Source of the DNA: Myoxocephalus aenaeus
Taxonomy: Eukaryota > Chordata > Actinopteri > Perciformes > Cottidae
Length of the DNA stretch: 64,000 bases
Direction: 5' to 3'
NCBI GenBank assembly: GCA_038501785.1
Contig: JBAMJR010000042.1
Location: 2,026,501-2,090,500, forward strand
This document shows, in pieces, positions 59,805-64,000 of the stretch. The notes under the pieces are model-generated. The model ran no database searches and was not told the origin of the DNA. It worked only from the letters and a program-made list of their open reading frames with translations. How positions within the stretch are numbered: position 1 is the stretch's first letter; each line of letters begins with the position of its first letter. The position numbers were made by a program, and so were the translations under genes.

Positions 59805-62800
59805 GTGGGTTGAACTGTGAGGTCCATGGCTCAGATCTATACCAGGAGCTGAAGGAACACGAGTGTAGTGGCAGGGTGTTCCAGAAGGAATCTGCCTTTG
59901 GGTATTGCATGAAGTTCATCCATGTGAATCCTGTAATTATGTGAAAAAAAGACACTCAAATCGATAGATTCCTGGCCATGATCTCAAATTGCTGACAGTG
60001 TCTGACTGTATTTGAAATATTGTTCCCATCTCAAAACCGACACCGAACCTTGGATTGTGCGAAGGGAATCATTTCCCGTCTACAGGCACGTGAGATTGTC
60101 TCAGAAGGAAAGAGGGGTGAAAGAAAGATAAGAAATTCAAAGTGGATTTACTCGTCTTTATCAAAACAACTCAATCAAGAGGATTTGCCTCAGCCGTGGT
60201 GAACTGGATGGGCATCACAAAATATCTTGGACCCTCAGCATGAAATGGGACTACTGCAACAGTAGAGAGAAAGACCAGTGCAGCCAATATAGAAAATTAA
60301 AGAAAAGTCATTTTTATTTTCATCTGGGTTTTTTCTACCATTCTGACTATTTATTATTTGAGGTGATTCATCAGCAGCCACAGTGAAGTTATAATATACA
60401 CAAACCGAAGCCCCTTCACATACAGCCATTTCACTTTCAGTCAAATTCCAATAATTATTTTTCTCAAACACTACGGTCTTATAGACTAGATTTCAGTAAC
60501 ACTCAACCACAGTGCGCCAGTCTTGTATTTCTACCTCAGGTTATGCATCACATGAGGTTAATTAAATATGAAAGCGAATGGAAATACAACCGAACCCCAA
60601 ATGCACAAGAGGATCACAAAACAGCTCAAAACAAAAAGATCTTCACTTGTTTGCGAAAGCTTTAGTCTCCAGCCAATCAAATTGAGTATTGTTCCCAGCT
60701 CAGGTTCGATTCCTGCTGACAGAAAAAAATCTTTTTGAAAACGCTTTGATACGCTCCCCATCGGCCAATGCCGGTGACAGTGGTCCCCGTAGGCTCAAAG
60801 GCCATTGATGTAAACCGAGTGTTTGCCTCAGGATACGGTTTCAGATGCCATCAGCACATATTACAGTCACCAGACGGGAATAGCCTTTGAAATCCATCAA
60901 GCCAACTCAAACATTCGCTGATCCCCACAGCAGGATGCATTATTCGCCTCTAATTATCTTTAGGTAACACAAACAAGAGAGTACGACAATTACTAATTTA
61001 GCCAGGTTAAACGGCAAAATTAGTCCAAATTGACTTTTATTTGCTTGATAAAGGTCATTACGCTGCTCAGGAGAAGACGATAAGTTGAGCGAATGGGAGA
61101 ACGGTAACTTTTTAAGGGCCAAACAGCGGAAAACTCTCTGGAAATCGATTTCACCAGATTGCATGATACAGAACCTTTGTTGATTTATGTATCATTTGAA
61201 GCGATTCATCAAAGGAACCATTCATTTTTCATTGACACTCATACAGCGCTGTACATTGCAGCAAGATACTTTGAAATAGTGGCTATTCTGGTTACTGCCT
61301 ACAATCAACTCAGACATCCTGACATGTAGATGCCTTTCTCAATATCTTGTGGATCTTTGCTGCATTTTTAAAATGTGGGGTGGTCATCTTTTTTTTCTTC
61401 TCTTTTTTTTATTTTCTCTAATTGTTTTCATCCCTAGGTGTATCGTTCTGTATATTGGCATTTTTTTGTACAATAACTGGGTGAGAATGTAAAAGGGGGG
61501 GGGGGGGGGGGGGGGGAATTGTGCAGTAGTACTTTTATTTTCATGTGAGGCAAACAGATGGAAGGTGCTTTACTGTGTTGTACCAACTTATTGTTAGTTG
61601 GCTCACTGAGATGGGATTTTACATGATACGACATGTAAAGCACATGGCTATTTTTAAAGGGTCAGTTCATCAAAACCTGTTTTACCTCCAGTGGTATCTA
61701 GCCATGTAGAGACTCTTGGTTTATTTACTCAAGCTATCCTTCTTTGAGATGTCTATTTCTACTGTGGGGTTGGGGTGTGCAATATGATAATAGATACCAT
61801 GAGTGTCAGATATTTTACCATAACATTGCTACCACAGCAGCTATCGATGTATTACCACTGGGTGTTTTAACCATTTGTGGGCAATTTAGCAAATTCATGA
61901 GCAGGACTGTGTTATAGCAATATTGGATTTCATGTGATTTAGTCTAGTGATATTCTATGTTTTCTCACTGCCAACAAATCCTCATGAAAAGACCAAAACC
62001 AACAGTGCAATTGATTCTTCTTACAATTACGGTCTGATACGCTATTCCTCAGTGACACGGTGTTTCTGGACATGGACACAATGAAAGACCATTACCATGA
62101 GAACAGGATATGTAGTTTATTTTGGGTAGATTCTGCAGACAGGGCACTGTGCACTGCCTTGCACGGCAGCTGGATTCCCGGGATATCAAGCGAGAATTAC
62201 GGGATCACACATAACACGAAAATCCATCTCGACAGGCTTCAAATAATGCGTTTGCTTCTGGTAAGCCAGAGCACAGGCGCACTGTCAGGAGTTACTAAGG
62301 GGCGGGATTATATGTGTGTGACCACATGGAGAAGCGACTGTTCTAAAGAAGAATGCCCGGTCCTCAAGAGGTTAGATGCTGCAATAGCTTAAGTTATATC
62401 AGAATTAAAGAGTATTTCTTAATTGACAGAAGAGCAAAGAACACTGAAGCCTTTTCTCGTTGAAAAGATGTTTTCGCTTGAAATTTGATTGACAGATGGG
62501 TCATCCAATCACCTGCCGTGTATTTTTTTAGAGCCTTTTTCCAAACAGATTCCAATGACGTTAGTTTTGTATTAACTTAAAATAGTCCTCAACAAATGTC
62601 CTATTTCACCTATTTGAGGCTAAATTTCTATTATTTGTAAATAAATAATAAATTCATGATTTAAGTGGCCTTGTGGAGTGCCACAAACAGGTTAGAGACG
62701 TAAGAAACGTACACATTGTTGGTTTTGGTCTTTTGATGGAATTTGCCGGTTATAAGATTTTATATGGATTCATCCATATTGCCCACTCCTTCAATGGAGG

Positions 62801-63246
62801 GATGGTGGCATCCACGAAACATGCATAGTTTTGCATAATTTGAAATAACTTTAAGCAGAGCAGGAAAATCCACTGGGAATCAATAACCAAACATAAACTT
62901 AACTCAACGAACTGAACTATTTAACTCTAAGAACTTTGTCGTATTTCCTCCTTGAAATTAGTGCCAAGTTTCCAAGAAAACTTTGGGATTTTGTAGTATT
63001 CAGAAAATGGTGTTACTGACCCTTGCAAAGAAAATTGCATCAACCTCTGTTGTATTGTCTGGAGGCAGACATCTCAATGATATCACAGAAACCTGGTTCA
63101 ATAAAAGGTGCCATCAGAGATTTTGAATTGTTTGTCATTTGGGTGAACTGAGCCTTTAACCTGCCTTGTCTACCTGTGACACCTTGTAACGTCCCCCTTC
63201 ACTCTGCTAACTGACAATACAGTTTAAGTGTGTACTTGACTCAACA
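59805..63246 (+). other. lrfn2 3' UTR and downstream flank
   Basis: Directly follows the lrfn2 stop. Possible poly(A) signals are ATTAAA at 60296-60301, AATAAA at 62640-62645 and AATAAA at 63100-63105; which one is used cannot be told. A run of 22 G lies at 61495-61516. The short open frames here have no recognisable domain. No repeat family was recognised with certainty. Confidence 0.45.
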
Positions 63247-63248
63247 TA

Positions 63249-63548
63249 CCGTACTTTTCGGGTTACAAGCCGCTCCTACGGCTGATCAGTGTCCCCGCTG
63301 TAGCAAGCTAGTAGCGCTGCTAGTTAGTGCTGCTGCTGCTACCGCCCGCTGCTGCTGCTACTGCCCGCGTCCCCTCTGCCCAAATCGGGTGTCGAGCCTG
63401 GTCCTGCTACCTTCGGTGGTTTTCAGGGAGCTAGCGGAAGTTAGCGGGGAAGTGACGGAGCGCTAGCAGGAGCCCCAGCTGGCTACAGCGGGGAGCTGTC
63501 GGGGACACTGACCGAAGGTAGTAGCGGCTTGTAACCCGAAAAGTACGG
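63249..63548. mobile_element. 300 bp MITE with 26 bp perfect TIRs and TA target duplication
   Basis: Left CCGTACTTTTCGGGTTACAA and right TTGTAACCCGAAAAGTACGG, with TA on both flanks (63247-63248, 63549-63550), as for Tc1/mariner-type elements. Imperfect pairing extends inward (CAGTGTCCCC and GCTGTAGC recur inverted), so the transcript would fold into a long hairpin. The core has CTG/GCT repeats. Confidence 0.88.
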
Positions 63549-63550
63549 TA

Positions 63551-64000
63551 GTCATGACTCTCACCTGAGGTTCTAGGACAAAAACAAGAAAAAAAAAAAA
63601 ATCTGTTTCTGTGTGAAAACATTTTGCTACAAAAGAACATAAAATATTGATGAATTCCTAATAACCAAACTGGCTCCTCTGTGCTTTCTCTTGCAATGCC
63701 TCACACATGCACCAATTATTCCACCTGCCTTGGATTACATTACTAATCGCATTTATTTTTTGCCCTCATCCCACTGAGTTTAAAGTGTTACTTTACCGTT
63801 GCGAGTACAAAGGAGCTAATGGAGTGTCCTTTCTACCTCGCTGTCTTGGTTTACTGGTGGATGAGCCAAGGGTTTTCCTCCTGTGGTCCAGCTGCTGTAA
63901 TCAGGCCAGTCGCTGCTGACTCACCTCAGCGCTGCCCTTATTACAAATCACCGGTACACGGAGCTCCTGGCCAGATCCCATAATAAGGGCTTAATTCATA
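63551..64000. other. Unannotated window end
   Basis: A short poly-A at 63588-63600. The open frame at 63707-63919 has no domain. Nothing else recognised. Confidence 0.35.

Overview
The window looks like a teleost fish genome. It is AT-rich with long non-coding stretches, vertebrate-type introns and microsatellites. It carries repeat families I associate with ray-finned fish: an L2-type LINE, an RTE/Rex3-like LINE, a tRNA-derived fish SINE, hAT and Harbinger-like DNA elements, and TA-flanked MITEs. Repeat family names come from recognition, not from a database search.

Only one protein-coding gene is certain: lrfn2 (SALM1, a postsynaptic leucine-rich-repeat adhesion protein), plus strand, at the right-hand end. 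Its coding region lies in two exons, 53419-54794 and 58814-59804, joined by a 4.0 kb GT-AG intron in phase 2. Together they give a complete 788-residue protein from signal peptide to a C-terminal PDZ ligand. The first coding exon has a good acceptor 21 bases before the ATG, so at least one non-coding 5' exon lies upstream. A CpG-rich block at 16.08-16.33 kb and a well-formed exon-like segment at 17263-17350 are candidates, but their link to lrfn2 is inference.

Layout: 1-6 kb holds a hAT end, (TA)n, a MITE with a tandem duplication, a LINE tail, and nested MITEs. At 8.7-11 kb an older repeat is interrupted by a 1,635 bp hAT with a perfect 8 bp target duplication; inside this hAT sits a 337 bp copy of the 4.0-4.35 kb locus. 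At 13.86-14.94 kb is a foldback-type element. From 15 to 27 kb the sequence is mostly unannotatable, with repeat fragments. At 27.6-28.55 kb and 40.3-42.1 kb are two differently truncated copies of one inverted-repeat element, the second split by an RTE LINE fragment flanked by 188 bp direct repeats. At 43.15-46.14 kb is a nearly full-length but dead L2 LINE. At 48.15-49.38 kb is a Harbinger-like element. From 53.4 to 59.8 kb is lrfn2, followed by its 3' flank and a 300 bp MITE at 63.25 kb.

I found no operon-like or multi-gene system. The unusual content is the record of transposon nesting, sequence capture and aberrant insertion in the region upstream of a neuronal adhesion gene.
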